A stretch of DNA of 64,000 nt, taken from DAOMNO01 sp035443885. GTDB taxonomy: Bacteria > Planctomycetota > Phycisphaerae > Phycisphaerales > SM1A02. The stretch lies in assembly GCA_035443885.1 (NCBI GenBank), contig DAOMNO010000016.1, positions 14,446 to 78,445 on the forward strand, given 5' to 3'. The translations under genes and the position numbers were made by a program. Shown piece by piece: positions 34,538 through 43,275 of the stretch. Numbering within the stretch: the stretch's first letter is position 1; each line of letters opens with the position of its first letter. The notes beneath the pieces were generated by a model that saw only the letters and a program-made list of their open reading frames with translations, did not search any database and was not told the DNA's origin.

Positions 34538-34741
34538 ATGCAAAGCAAGACACAGATTATCGAAGGTATTCAGCAGATCAATCAATCCGCCCGTCAGGAA
34601 TGGCTCGACTTGTTCGACCTGTCCGCGCTGAAGCGATACCTCGATCATCTGACGTTCGGGCTTGAGCCTCGTGGCCGCAACAGTTGCTGGGTGCGCGATG
34701 GGGACACCCCCGCGATTCTCACTCGGCAGCCCGCCGACTGA
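34538..34741 (+). CDS. Small 67-residue protein of unknown function
   Basis: Start ATG 34538 (MQSKTQIIEGIQQINQSARQ); the open frame extends upstream to 34481, but the segment before it lacks protein-like character. The N-terminal half is two amphipathic helices (NQSARQEWLDLFDLSALKRY), then YLDHLTFGLEPRGRNSCWVR and GDTPAILTRQPAD. The PRGRxSxWVRxGDTPAI stretch looks like a compact conserved motif. It has no signal peptide or membrane segment. It stands between a divergent lipoprotein and a convergent response regulator. I believe small proteins of this style recur in planctomycetes, but I cannot confirm that here. Confidence 0.62.
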   Translation: MQSKTQIIEGIQQINQSARQEWLDLFDLSALKRYLDHLTFGLEPRGRNSCWVRDGDTPAILTRQPAD

Positions 34742-34767
34742 CCGGACCGGTCATCGAACGACGACGC

Positions 34768-35304
34768 CTACTCCAGCTTTTCGCCAGCGTCAGGCCGATC
34801 GCGGTCATCCAGCCCCACACGGTGCGTCAGCGACATCACTTGGTCGTAGCGCCTCTTGAGCAGTCGCAGTTCCAGCAGCGATCGCACCCGCGTTACGAGT
34901 TCAAGTTTGTTGACCGGCTTCGTTATGAAGTCGTTGGTGCCGCATTCAGCTGCACGCTCGAAGTCACCGACTTCGTGCAAGGCCGTCACCATGATGACCA
35001 CAATGTCGCGCGTCATCGGGTTGGACTTGATCTTCTGGCACACCTCGAAGCCGCTCATGCGCGGCATCATTACGTCCAGCAATACAAGGTCCGGCATTTC
35101 CTCTTCGATAAGAGCGACCGCTTCAACACCATCCCGTGCTGTCCGAATGCTGCAGGGTAGGCTCTCCAGATAGGCCTGCATCAACTCCAGATTCTGCTGG
35201 TTGTCATCCACCAACAGAAGAGAGCATTCAGACAAATCCATATTCGTGTCAGACTGGACCGAGAGCATGTCCTTCGTGGTTTCGGTCATGGCGAGTTCGT
35301 ACAA
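34768..35304 (-). CDS. Single-domain response regulator
   Basis: 178 residues; ATG 35289 (MTETTKDM) is an alternative start. After a variable N-terminal tail of about 27 residues comes one receiver domain: LLLVDDNQQNLEL (acidic pair), PDLVLLDVMMPRMSGFEV with the phospho-acceptor Asp, IVVIMVTALHE (Thr switch) and NDFITKPVNKLEL (Lys). A helical tail (LLELRLLKRRYDQVMSL) follows; it may dimerise. There is no DNA-binding or enzyme output domain, so it likely acts by phosphotransfer or protein contact. The cognate histidine kinase is not in the window. Confidence 0.92.
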   Translation of the reverse strand: MYELAMTETTKDMLSVQSDTNMDLSECSLLLVDDNQQNLELMQAYLESLPCSIRTARDGVEAVALIEEEMPDLVLLDVMMPRMSGFEVCQKIKSNPMTRDIVVIMVTALHEVGDFERAAECGTNDFITKPVNKLELVTRVRSLLELRLLKRRYDQVMSLTHRVGLDDRDRPDAGEKLE

Positions 35305-35522
35305 CTGGGGCAGGCCCAGCGTGGGGTTTCAGAGGGAATGGAAAGCCACAATCCTAGCCATGATCCGCCTAAACGTCGATTCTCGAAACACATAATTCCT
35401 AACGCATTCCTTACAATACAAACCGCTCGCCTTTCACATATTGCCTTCCTACGATCGTTGCTTCATGGCCCTGCCTTGGGTTGTGCCGGTGGGCATGGGG
35501 TCTCTGATGCAGGAACGAGACA

Positions 35523-35981
35523 ATGGCGACACAGATGGGGCAACAGCACAGACTTCCGTGGAATGACCGTTTCAAGGAACCGGCCGCTGACGGGCTACGG
35601 CAATCCCTTCCCAAGGATATGGCGCCGCTTTTCGACGCGATCCGCGAGCACTTGCTCAGCGTGAAGGGGGTCAAGGAGCAAACAACTTGGTACGGCGTCA
35701 GTTGGCGATGGTCGCTGGAGTATCGCCACCCGGAATCGGATGAGCCACTCGCCGTGCTCGTCCCCTGCCCCGAAGACCTGCGTATTGCGATGCCTGTCGA
35801 TCCGACGTTCATCACCAGATTGTCAAAGCGACCTCTCAAGCGAGCCATTCGGGACGGCTTGGAGCTGGCAAGCGAGCCTTTCGACACACGCTGGGGTGTG
35901 TGGTCGATTCCGTTTGCCAACCTGATCGACGATCTGCGAAATCTCATCAATCTCAAGATTCGTCACCTGCAAGGCGAATGA
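35523..35981 (+). CDS. Protein of unknown function
   Basis: 152 residues, soluble, no signal. The central part (WYGVSWRWSLEYRHPESDEP, then LAVLVPCPEDLRIAMPVDPT) has the alternating strand and aromatic pattern seen in small DUF3788- or YdhG-like folds, which often bind small molecules, but I cannot assign it. The C-terminal helix is LIDDLRNLINLKIRHLQGE. It stands 45 bases upstream of the SLC13 transporter on the same strand, so the two may be co-transcribed. Confidence 0.6.
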   Translation: MATQMGQQHRLPWNDRFKEPAADGLRQSLPKDMAPLFDAIREHLLSVKGVKEQTTWYGVSWRWSLEYRHPESDEPLAVLVPCPEDLRIAMPVDPTFITRLSKRPLKRAIRDGLELASEPFDTRWGVWSIPFANLIDDLRNLINLKIRHLQGE

Positions 35982-36026
35982 ACGATCTCTCCCCGAATCA
36001 GCCGCTCGCCCGATAGAGTGTTCGGC

Positions 36027-37580
36027 ATGAGTGACGGGCTGTCGAGCAAACGCCGCGCAGTTCAATGGTCAGGCCTGCTTCTAGGCCCGCTGGTTGCCTT
36101 TGCTGTCTATCAACTGCTGCCGGAACAGTATGGCATCCATAACGGTGAAAGCACAGCGTTCACCCCGGCTGGCCGCGCCACCCTTGCCGTGATGGCATGG
36201 ATGGCGACATGGTGGCTGACCGAAGCCATTGATGTCTCCGCCACCGCTCTGCTGCCGATTGCTGCCTTTCCGCTGCTCGGCATTCTTCCCATCAGCGATA
36301 CCGCAGCACCTTACGCCACCGATCTCATCTTCCTCTTCATGGGCGGCTTCATTCTTGCGCTGTCTATGCAGCGATGGGGCTTGGATCGGCGCATCGCGCT
36401 GATCGCACTACGGTTTGTCGGCACCAAACCCGCGAACATGATCGGCGGATTCATGCTCGTTACCGCCGTACTCAGCATGTGGGTCAGCAATACTGCGACG
36501 GCAGCCATGATGCTGCCGATCGCCGTCAGTGTGATTGATCTCGTCCTGAAAAAGCACACAGGAGCGCCACTGAGCGGCAAAGGCGGTGCGATGCCCGAAC
36601 CCGGCGAGAAGGGCCGCAACTTTGCTCTCTCGCTCATGCTCGGCATCGCCTATGCCGCGTCAATCGGCGGAATCGCCACGATCATCGGCTCACCGCCCAA
36701 CGGCATTCTGGTTCAGTTTCTCAACATTCAGTATGGCCGCGAGATCAGCTTTGCACAGTGGATGATGATTGGCGGGCCGCTGGTCATCGTCTTTCTGCCT
36801 ATCGCATGGGCACTTATCACATGGGTGCTGTATCCCATCAAGATTCAGCGCATTGAGGGCGGTCGCGAGTTAATCGACCGTGAGTTCGCAGCCCTCGGCC
36901 CCATGAAACGCGGGGAGTGGATCACCATGATCGTCTTCCTGTGCACCGCAATGCTGTGGATCACTCGGCCGCTGCTTGCACAGATCACGCTCGGCGAGGA
37001 AGGATGGCGACCGTTTGCAGGCCTCTCGGATGCGGGCATTGCGATTATTGCGGCGATGGCACTGTTTGTGATTCCCATTGAGCCTCGCAAGATGGTCTTT
37101 ACGATGAACTGGCCGACCGCCGCCCGGCTGCCATGGGGCATACTTATTCTCTTCGGCGGCGGATTGAGCCTTGCTCATGCCGTCAAGGTGAACGGCGTAG
37201 CGGAGTTTCTGGGAGCGCAGTCCAGCGCGCTCTATGGCATGCCCCCTATCGTGCTGGTGCTGGCTGTTACAGCGGGCGTCATCTTCCTCACTGAACTCAC
37301 CTCAAACACGGCGACAACAGCAACGCTGGTGCCCGTGCTGGCTGGCCTCGCGCCAGGCCTCGGCGTTCACCCGGACTTGCTCATTTTCCCCGCAACCATC
37401 GCCGCCAGTTGTGCGTTCATGATGCCGGTCGCAACGCCGCCCAATGCGATCGTATTCGGCACGGGGTACATCACAATCCCACAGATGGCGAAAGCAGGTT
37501 TCTGGTTGAACCTCGTCGGCATCGCATTGGTCACGATGGTGCTGTATTTCATCATCATTCCACTGCTCGGAGCGATCTGA
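36027..37580 (+). CDS. SLC13/DASS-family anion:sodium symporter
   Basis: 517 residues from ATG 36027 (MSDGLSSKRR); a GTG at 36018 is in frame. About eleven to twelve membrane segments. The family signature is visible twice: LSMWVSNTATAAMMLPIA and FLTELTSNTATTATLVPVL, the two SNT motifs that form the Na+ and dicarboxylate binding sites, with GTGYITIP near the C-terminus. It imports dicarboxylates, or possibly sulfate, with sodium. The substrate is not determined by sequence alone. Confidence 0.9.
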   Translation: MSDGLSSKRRAVQWSGLLLGPLVAFAVYQLLPEQYGIHNGESTAFTPAGRATLAVMAWMATWWLTEAIDVSATALLPIAAFPLLGILPISDTAAPYATDLIFLFMGGFILALSMQRWGLDRRIALIALRFVGTKPANMIGGFMLVTAVLSMWVSNTATAAMMLPIAVSVIDLVLKKHTGAPLSGKGGAMPEPGEKGRNFALSLMLGIAYAASIGGIATIIGSPPNGILVQFLNIQYGREISFAQWMMIGGPLVIVFLPIAWALITWVLYPIKIQRIEGGRELIDREFAALGPMKRGEWITMIVFLCTAMLWITRPLLAQITLGEEGWRPFAGLSDAGIAIIAAMALFVIPIEPRKMVFTMNWPTAARLPWGILILFGGGLSLAHAVKVNGVAEFLGAQSSALYGMPPIVLVLAVTAGVIFLTELTSNTATTATLVPVLAGLAPGLGVHPDLLIFPATIAASCAFMMPVATPPNAIVFGTGYITIPQMAKAGFWLNLVGIALVTMVLYFIIIPLLGAI

Positions 37581-37683
37581 ACGAGCAACGCGGCTATTCT
37601 GCTTGAGAACGATCGCGATTGCCGATGTTTCCAGCGTCGTCGTTCGCTTCAAGTTTTGTTCTTCTGCATGGAGATAAAGACCG

Positions 37684-39036
37684 TTGGACGCTTTCCGAAT
37701 CCAGGGCGGGCCGAGGCTCGCAGGGCGCATTTCGATTGAAGGCTCGAAGAATTCCAGCCTCCCGTTGATGGCTGCTGCATTGCTTGCGGATGAGCCAGTA
37801 ACACTTCGGCAAGTGCCCGATCTGGTGGATATCGCCAATATGCGCAAGCTGCTCGCCGAGCTGGGCTGCGACATCCAAGGCGAACACGGCACCGTCTCCA
37901 TCGCCAATGCCGATACAAACCGCACCCACGCTCGCTACGACATCGTGCGCACCATGCGGGCCAGCATCTGCGTCCTTGGCCCACTGCTGGCGCGGCGAAG
38001 GCACGCTCGTGTCTCCATGCCGGGCGGCTGCGCGTTCGGCGCACGGCCCGTCGATCTCCACCTGCGCGGCCTAGCCGCTCTCGGTGCAAAAATCCATCTT
38101 GATGGCGGTGATATCGTCGCGTCGCTTCCGCCGGGCGAGCGATTGAAAGGCGCCACAATTTTCCTCGGCGGCGCTTTCGGTTCCACCGTTCTTGGCACCG
38201 CGAACGTCATGTCCGCCGCGACACTGGCCGAAGGCACAACGGTGATTGAATCCGCTGCGTGCGAGCCGGAGATCGCCGACCTCGCAACCATGCTGAACGC
38301 GATGGGCGCGAAGATTTCCGGTGCTGGTTCACCTCGCGTTGTCATCGAAGGCGTTGAAGAACTTGGCGGTGTCGATCATACCGTGATTCCAGACCGCATC
38401 GTTGCAGGAACGTATGCGGTCGCAGCAGCCATCACCAACGGTGATGTCATTCTCGACGGCTTTCCCTACGACAGCCTTCTTGCGGTCATCGACACGCTGG
38501 AGTCGATCGGCGTCGAGATCAAGCGAATCAACACGACGCAGAACTCCAACAGTTGCAGCGTGCAGGTAACGTGCAGCCGACACCTGAACCCGACGGTCTT
38601 CACCACGCAGCCTTACCCCGGCTTCCCGACTGACCTTCAGGCGCAGGTGATGTCGCTGCTCTGCCTCGCCAATGGCAACTCGATCATCACTGAAAAGATT
38701 TACCCCGAACGCTTCATGCATGTGGCGGAACTGGCCCGCATGGGCGCACAAATCTTCCGTCAGGGACCGACTGTCGTTGTTCAGGGTGTGCGGCAGTTGA
38801 TCGGCGCGCCGGTCATGGCCAGCGACCTTCGCGGCTCTGCCAGCCTTGTCCTTGCAGGACTTGCTGCGGAAGGTGAAACGGTTGTCAGCCGCGTGTACCA
38901 CCTTGACCGCGGTTACGTGGCGATGGAAAAGTCGCTGCAAGCGCTCGGCGCGAAGATCGAACGCTTCAACGCGGATGCAGAAGTCGCGGCATTGCCAGCA
39001 CCAACAAAGGCGTCACCTCCCCGCGTCAAGGCGTAA
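37684..39036 (+). CDS. murA: UDP-N-acetylglucosamine 1-carboxyvinyltransferase
   Basis: 450 residues starting at TTG 37684 (MDAFRIQGGPRLAGRISIEG); GGAGA lies 11 bases upstream and the nearby ATG is out of frame. GSKNSSLPLMAAALL and MPGGCAFGARPVDLHL are the classic MurA blocks; the latter holds the catalytic Cys, so the fosfomycin target residue is intact. RIVAGTYAVAAA, YPGFPTDLQAQVMSL and DLRGSASLVLAGLAA follow. The cytoplasmic enzyme makes the first committed peptidoglycan precursor, supporting a peptidoglycan wall in this planctomycete. The C-terminus has a basic tail, and its last 11 bases overlap the convergent DUF2325 gene. Confidence 0.94.
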   Translation: MDAFRIQGGPRLAGRISIEGSKNSSLPLMAAALLADEPVTLRQVPDLVDIANMRKLLAELGCDIQGEHGTVSIANADTNRTHARYDIVRTMRASICVLGPLLARRRHARVSMPGGCAFGARPVDLHLRGLAALGAKIHLDGGDIVASLPPGERLKGATIFLGGAFGSTVLGTANVMSAATLAEGTTVIESAACEPEIADLATMLNAMGAKISGAGSPRVVIEGVEELGGVDHTVIPDRIVAGTYAVAAAITNGDVILDGFPYDSLLAVIDTLESIGVEIKRINTTQNSNSCSVQVTCSRHLNPTVFTTQPYPGFPTDLQAQVMSLLCLANGNSIITEKIYPERFMHVAELARMGAQIFRQGPTVVVQGVRQLIGAPVMASDLRGSASLVLAGLAAEGETVVSRVYHLDRGYVAMEKSLQALGAKIERFNADAEVAALPAPTKASPPRVKA

Positions 39037-40600
39037 GAGACGATTGACGCAGTCTATCTCCTGCTTGCGCAAGTATTTGCGCGGCCACTTGGTTTACTCC
39101 GTAGCCACCGGGAAGCCTGACAAACAGTTTGCTATAACGATCGCAGAACTGCTTGACTTCTGTATACGAATGGCTGGACCACCTAATGGCCAGCATCACT
39201 AAGACCGTTTCCTGCCTCGCCACCTCAGGCTCAAAAGTGCGAATCGCCTGATGCGGTTTTGAACTAACCCAGCAAAGCTCGCTTAGCGCTAAGGCCCGCT
39301 CAAGTGACTCCTTGGCGGAAGATCGCTCGTCGCCACCTATTAATACAACCCGTTTGTTTTTGAGAAGTTCTTGAGCCTCAAGAACTTCGTTCGAATACTC
39401 GCCACCACTTGGAGCTATTTCCAAAGCCGTTGGTCTTGATGCAAGATATCGATCAACTTCTCGAAGGGCCAACAACGCATTCTTGCCACACTCCAATGAC
39501 TCTGGCAGGTGATCAATCAGCGGCAAAAGAATTTCACGAAGCTCCAGATCGGATGCATGTATGCCGCTCCCCACTAAACTATCGACTGCCTCGAGTGTCT
39601 TACGCCAGTCATCGATATCCGCACGCTCTATTTGCGCATGCCCAAGCAGTTTGCGCTTGTGATAGCGTGCTTTGTTAAGCAGTGTTTTGCGACGCTGCCC
39701 ACGCACCACCGCATCGTCCAACTGCTCACGCACTTTATCCAGACGGTCATGAAGATCGCCCCAATCATGCGGACTTGCCGGGTCCTCTATTCTCATGAAA
39801 CGACGAAGGTATATCTGTTCTCTAAACGTGAATTCCTTCAGCCACCTATACGCGTCCAGTTGATCTTGATCATTACGCACGCCGCAGTCAAAAAGCACGA
39901 CACGTAGTGCAGATTGCGCCTCAGCAACAAGCGATGCAACCGACTCTGTGTCAATACCTGACAACGCATTATCGTCGGCACCCTCTGCAACCCGGCGCAT
40001 CAACTCGGCCGCGTCCGCAAGATTTGTATAGCACGCGTCAATAATCCCAAGCTGCTGATCTTCTGGAGGAAGAATGCCATAGGGATCCAACATCCATACA
40101 TAACAGTCTGGCAGTGCTTTTGCTCGAGCGATTAGAGTTTGATCTGTGGGCGAGATTGCATCTATAAAATTTGCGCCTTCTGCCAAACGATTTCGGCGTG
40201 TTACCGCCCACCGTGCCGCCTCCGATTTGAGAACACATCGCATGGCTATAATATTTAATCTTGGCTCTGGTGCGGGTCGATTTGACGATGCAGGCAGCCT
40301 GGAGAATGGCTCAGCCTCGCTTACTGTGGGTGACCCGTCGAAAGCATGGTGCTGAACGTTGTCTGGCACAACTACACTTACCGCTTGGCCACCGATCCGT
40401 AACTCTTTTTCAACTCGAGCCATGGGGGGTTCTGGCTCCCCCACGGGTACATTGGCCTGGCCCTTTGGCTCGGTTGCGATTTCACTCAACCACACACTTA
40501 TGCGATACAACGCGTTACGCAATGACTCGTCTTGAGCACAACGGGAACTCAAGCCTTTGCGTATAGCATCAACTACCAGTTCTAAGTCACCCGAAAGCAT
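39026..40600 (-). CDS. DUF2325-domain protein of unknown function in an AT-richer island
   Basis: 524 residues from ATG 40600, chosen because AAAGGGG lies five bases upstream; a GTG at 40666 opens the frame further. The N-terminal part has a linker of about 50 residues rich in Pro, Glu and Ser, then a helical middle domain with many charged residues (WGDLHDRLDKVREQLDDAV, KTLLNKARYHKRKLLGHAQ). The last about 100 residues have the DUF2325 pattern: KRVVLIGGDERSSAKESLER, VLVMLAIRWSSHSYTEVKQF and LFVRLPGGYGVNQVAAQILA. Sampled 60-base lines here are 40-52% G+C, against about 63% in murA, which suggests recent acquisition. No known function; DUF2325 is thought to be a Rossmann-like regulatory fold. 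Confidence 0.7.
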   Translation of the reverse strand: MLSGDLELVVDAIRKGLSSRCAQDESLRNALYRISVWLSEIATEPKGQANVPVGEPEPPMARVEKELRIGGQAVSVVVPDNVQHHAFDGSPTVSEAEPFSRLPASSNRPAPEPRLNIIAMRCVLKSEAARWAVTRRNRLAEGANFIDAISPTDQTLIARAKALPDCYVWMLDPYGILPPEDQQLGIIDACYTNLADAAELMRRVAEGADDNALSGIDTESVASLVAEAQSALRVVLFDCGVRNDQDQLDAYRWLKEFTFREQIYLRRFMRIEDPASPHDWGDLHDRLDKVREQLDDAVVRGQRRKTLLNKARYHKRKLLGHAQIERADIDDWRKTLEAVDSLVGSGIHASDLELREILLPLIDHLPESLECGKNALLALREVDRYLASRPTALEIAPSGGEYSNEVLEAQELLKNKRVVLIGGDERSSAKESLERALALSELCWVSSKPHQAIRTFEPEVARQETVLVMLAIRWSSHSYTEVKQFCDRYSKLFVRLPGGYGVNQVAAQILAQAGDRLRQSSLTP

Positions 40601-40694
40601 CGCTACCCCTTTCCACGCTATTAAGCCTAAAGTAGTCTTATCCCTGAACCAGTTTTCAACGTCCACTACAGTCTAAGTCTATTAAGTCTATATA

Positions 40695-41741
40695 CTATCC
40701 GGCCAGCCATGCAGCAAGCAGGTCGATCGTGGCTTGCAGGTCGGTTTTGTCGATTGATTCCGTAACGGTGTGAATGTAGCGCGTACCGCAGACGATGGAT
40801 GCGGTTCTCGCGCCTGCACCGGCCCTTTGAATAGCAGCGCCGTCCTGCCCACCACGCGGCAGAATGCACCGTTGGTACGGAATCTTGTTCTTCTCTGCGA
40901 CGGTGCACAGTTCCGCAACCAACTGATAATCTGCGATCATTGAGGAATCCTGCACCATGATCGCCACGCCGTCGCCGTGTTTGGTAACGCGCTGATTGTC
41001 CGGCACGCCGGGTGTATCACACGCCAGAGTGGTGTCGAGACCGATGCCGATATCCGCGCCCACCGCATTTGCTGCGGTGGTGGCCCCGCGCAGACCAACT
41101 TCTTCCTGCACGGTGAAGACGATGATCAGATCGTTCGCAGTCGCAGCACTCTTGCTTTTCGCCAGCTTGCGCACGGCTTCAATGGCCACGAAGCACGCCA
41201 CGCGGTTGTCGAGAGCTTTGGAGACAACCTTGTTCGGCTGTTCCATGAAAGGCTCGTCGAGCACGACGAAGTCGCCAATTTTGACATGCTTCTTCACATC
41301 CTCAGGTTTCATACCAAGATCGATGAAGAACTCTTCCACCTCTGGCACCTTCTTGCGGTCTTCCGGGCTGGAGATGTGAATCGGTTTCCCGCCGGGGTTC
41401 ATCACGCCTGTGAAGTCTCGCTTCTCCGCACAGACAAGCACGCGACGGGAAAAGAGATTGCGCGTATCGAACCCGCCTGCTGCATTGACCCAGATGAAGC
41501 CGCTCTCGTCGATATACCGCACATAGAAACCAATCTCATCCATATGCGCCGCAACCATGATGCGCTTGGGGTTCTTCTTGGCGCCTTTTGCCTTGCGCGT
41601 GCAGATGAGCGATCCCATCGCATCGGTGTACACTTCGTCGAAAAGGCCTTTGACTTCCTTTTCAATGAGCGTGCGTACACGTTCTTCACGTCCCGGCACG
41701 CCGGGCGTTTCACAGAGGCTTTGAAGCAGTTTGATATTCAT
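40695..41741 (-). CDS. M42-family metallopeptidase, glutamyl/cellulase-type aminopeptidase
   Basis: 348 residues from ATG 41741 (MNIKLLQSLCETPGVPGREE); the open frame extends to 41879 across the opposite gene start. The dinuclear metal site of the M42/FrvX family is visible: VAAHMDEIGFYV, SKALDNRVACFV (Asp), FTVQEEVGLRGAT (catalytic Glu and ligand Glu), GLDTTLACDTPG (Asp) and RYIHTVTES (His). It is a cytoplasmic, typically dodecameric aminopeptidase. It lies downstream of the DUF2325 gene on the minus strand and is divergent from ygfZ. Confidence 0.92.
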   Translation of the reverse strand: MNIKLLQSLCETPGVPGREERVRTLIEKEVKGLFDEVYTDAMGSLICTRKAKGAKKNPKRIMVAAHMDEIGFYVRYIDESGFIWVNAAGGFDTRNLFSRRVLVCAEKRDFTGVMNPGGKPIHISSPEDRKKVPEVEEFFIDLGMKPEDVKKHVKIGDFVVLDEPFMEQPNKVVSKALDNRVACFVAIEAVRKLAKSKSAATANDLIIVFTVQEEVGLRGATTAANAVGADIGIGLDTTLACDTPGVPDNQRVTKHGDGVAIMVQDSSMIADYQLVAELCTVAEKNKIPYQRCILPRGGQDGAAIQRAGAGARTASIVCGTRYIHTVTESIDKTDLQATIDLLAAWLAG

Positions 41742-41860
41742 GGAGTTGAGCCATTCATTGATGAGCGTAACAAGGCGGCTATTGTAGAACGAGCCGCCCG
41801 GCTCATGTGGCTTCGGGCGCGCAAATGCTCTAGGATCGATCAACTTTCCGAGATGAACTG

Positions 41861-43081
41861 ATGCACCGCGACACGCCACTTCGACACCTGCACGAGCGAT
41901 ACGTCAAGGATCGCGTGCGTCAGCGCGCAAACGCGGCGGAGTCGCCCCATCGCCCCGGCGCGGCCTCTGCGGTTTCGGTCGCTTCGCCCGAAATCGATTG
42001 GCTGTCCTACGGGCCTGTGGGAGCGGACAGGTGCGAAATCGTGGGCACCTTCGGCGAACTGGAAGCTGAGTATGCCGCCATTCGCCGTGGTGCCGCGTTG
42101 ATCGACTGCCCGCAACGAGGCACACTGGTCATCAGTGGCGCGGATCGCGCAGCGTTTCTGCAGCGCATGGTAACGGCGGACCTGAAATCACTTGCACCCG
42201 GCACCCTGAAGCGCGCATTCTGGCTCAATCGCAAAGGGCGAATCGATGCGGACCTGAAAATCGTCGAACTCGGCGACCGGATGCTCATCGATCTTGATCT
42301 CTATCAGACTGAATCCACCACCCAGTCGCTTACCGCGTTCATCGTGGCGGACGATGTGGAGATTCGCAACGTGACGGATGAATTTCACCGCATCGTGATT
42401 CACGGGCCGGAAGCGATTGCCGTCATTCGCTTTGCTTCTGGTGATAACGCCTTTGTGCTGGGCGAAGACTGTGCTGCCAGAGTGACGCTCGCAGGCGTGG
42501 ATGTCGTAATCGCCCGTAGTGATGAGACGGGTACAGCAGGTTTGCATCTCTTTGTGCCGCGGGAGAGCGCGGAATCCGTCTGGGCGACATGCGCCTCAGC
42601 GCAAGGAGCTGCGCGCGTGCGGCCCGCAGGCTGGCACGCCTACAACATTGCGAGGATTGAAGCGGGTACACCCCTCTTCAACGTGGACTTCGGCACGGAC
42701 AGTCTGCCGCATGAAACAGGCGTACTGCGCGATCGCGTCAGCTTTACCAAAGGCTGCTACCTCGGCCAGGAAATCGTCGCGCGGATGGAGAGTCTCGGCC
42801 AGCCAAAGCAGGTGCTCATCGGCCTCAGAATCGAAGGCGATCTACTGCCAGTTGCGGGTGGACAGGTCTTTGCCATCGATCCCGCAGGCGGCATGGGCGA
42901 ACAAGTCGGGGCCATCACATCCAGTACGCTCAGTCCGATGCTCGGTGCAGCGCCCATCGCCTTTGCGGTGGTTCGAACAAAGCACGCCGCGCTTGGCACT
43001 CGCTTGCTTGTGAACGCAGAAGGCTCACAGACTCAAGCCGTTGTTCATTCGCTACGTTTTCTGCCGGAGATGGCCGCATGA
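41861..43081 (+). CDS. ygfZ: Folate-binding YgfZ-type protein for Fe-S cluster assembly
   Basis: 406 residues. The motif FTKGCYLGQEIVARMESLG carries the K-G-C-Y-x-G-Q-E signature that separates YgfZ/IBA57 from the glycine-cleavage T protein GcvT; the fold is the same (RAAFLQRMVTADLKSLAPG, then FWLNRKGRIDADLKIVELG). These proteins help build or repair Fe-S clusters in a tetrahydrofolate-dependent way. A tail of about 40 residues at the N-terminus (RDTPLRHLHERYVKDRVRQR) is basic. The stop overlaps the next gene as ATGA, so translation of the microprotein is coupled. It is divergent from the M42 gene (119 bases). Confidence 0.9.
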   Translation: MHRDTPLRHLHERYVKDRVRQRANAAESPHRPGAASAVSVASPEIDWLSYGPVGADRCEIVGTFGELEAEYAAIRRGAALIDCPQRGTLVISGADRAAFLQRMVTADLKSLAPGTLKRAFWLNRKGRIDADLKIVELGDRMLIDLDLYQTESTTQSLTAFIVADDVEIRNVTDEFHRIVIHGPEAIAVIRFASGDNAFVLGEDCAARVTLAGVDVVIARSDETGTAGLHLFVPRESAESVWATCASAQGAARVRPAGWHAYNIARIEAGTPLFNVDFGTDSLPHETGVLRDRVSFTKGCYLGQEIVARMESLGQPKQVLIGLRIEGDLLPVAGGQVFAIDPAGGMGEQVGAITSSTLSPMLGAAPIAFAVVRTKHAALGTRLLVNAEGSQTQAVVHSLRFLPEMAA

Positions 43082-43248
43082 AGGCGACTCAACTGTTCCT
43101 TGGCGCGGCTGAACCCGCTGGTGCAGCGGGCATCAGTGAAGCAGCGGTGCTGATGATTCTCCTCGCCATCGGTAGCGTGCTCACACTTGGGCTTGTCGCA
43201 TTCTTCGTCTTTGTGATCCGCAATGATGAGAACCGTCAGTACGACTGA
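43078..43248 (+). CDS. 56-residue single-pass membrane microprotein
   Basis: The frame begins at ATG 43078 inside the ygfZ stop (ATGA overlap) and ends TGA 43248. The sequence starts MKATQLFLGAAEPAG, then has one transmembrane helix, about residues 22-46 (AAVLMILLAIGSVLTLGLVA, then FFVFVIRN), and a charged cytoplasmic-type tail NDENRQYD. The tight coupling and the clean helix argue for a real gene. No function can be assigned. Its position between an Fe-S assembly gene and HMG-CoA lyase does not point to a clear partner. Confidence 0.72.
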   Translation: MKATQLFLGAAEPAGAAGISEAAVLMILLAIGSVLTLGLVAFFVFVIRNDENRQYD

Positions 43249-43275
43249 CGCGGCGGCCGATGGTACGATTGAGCC

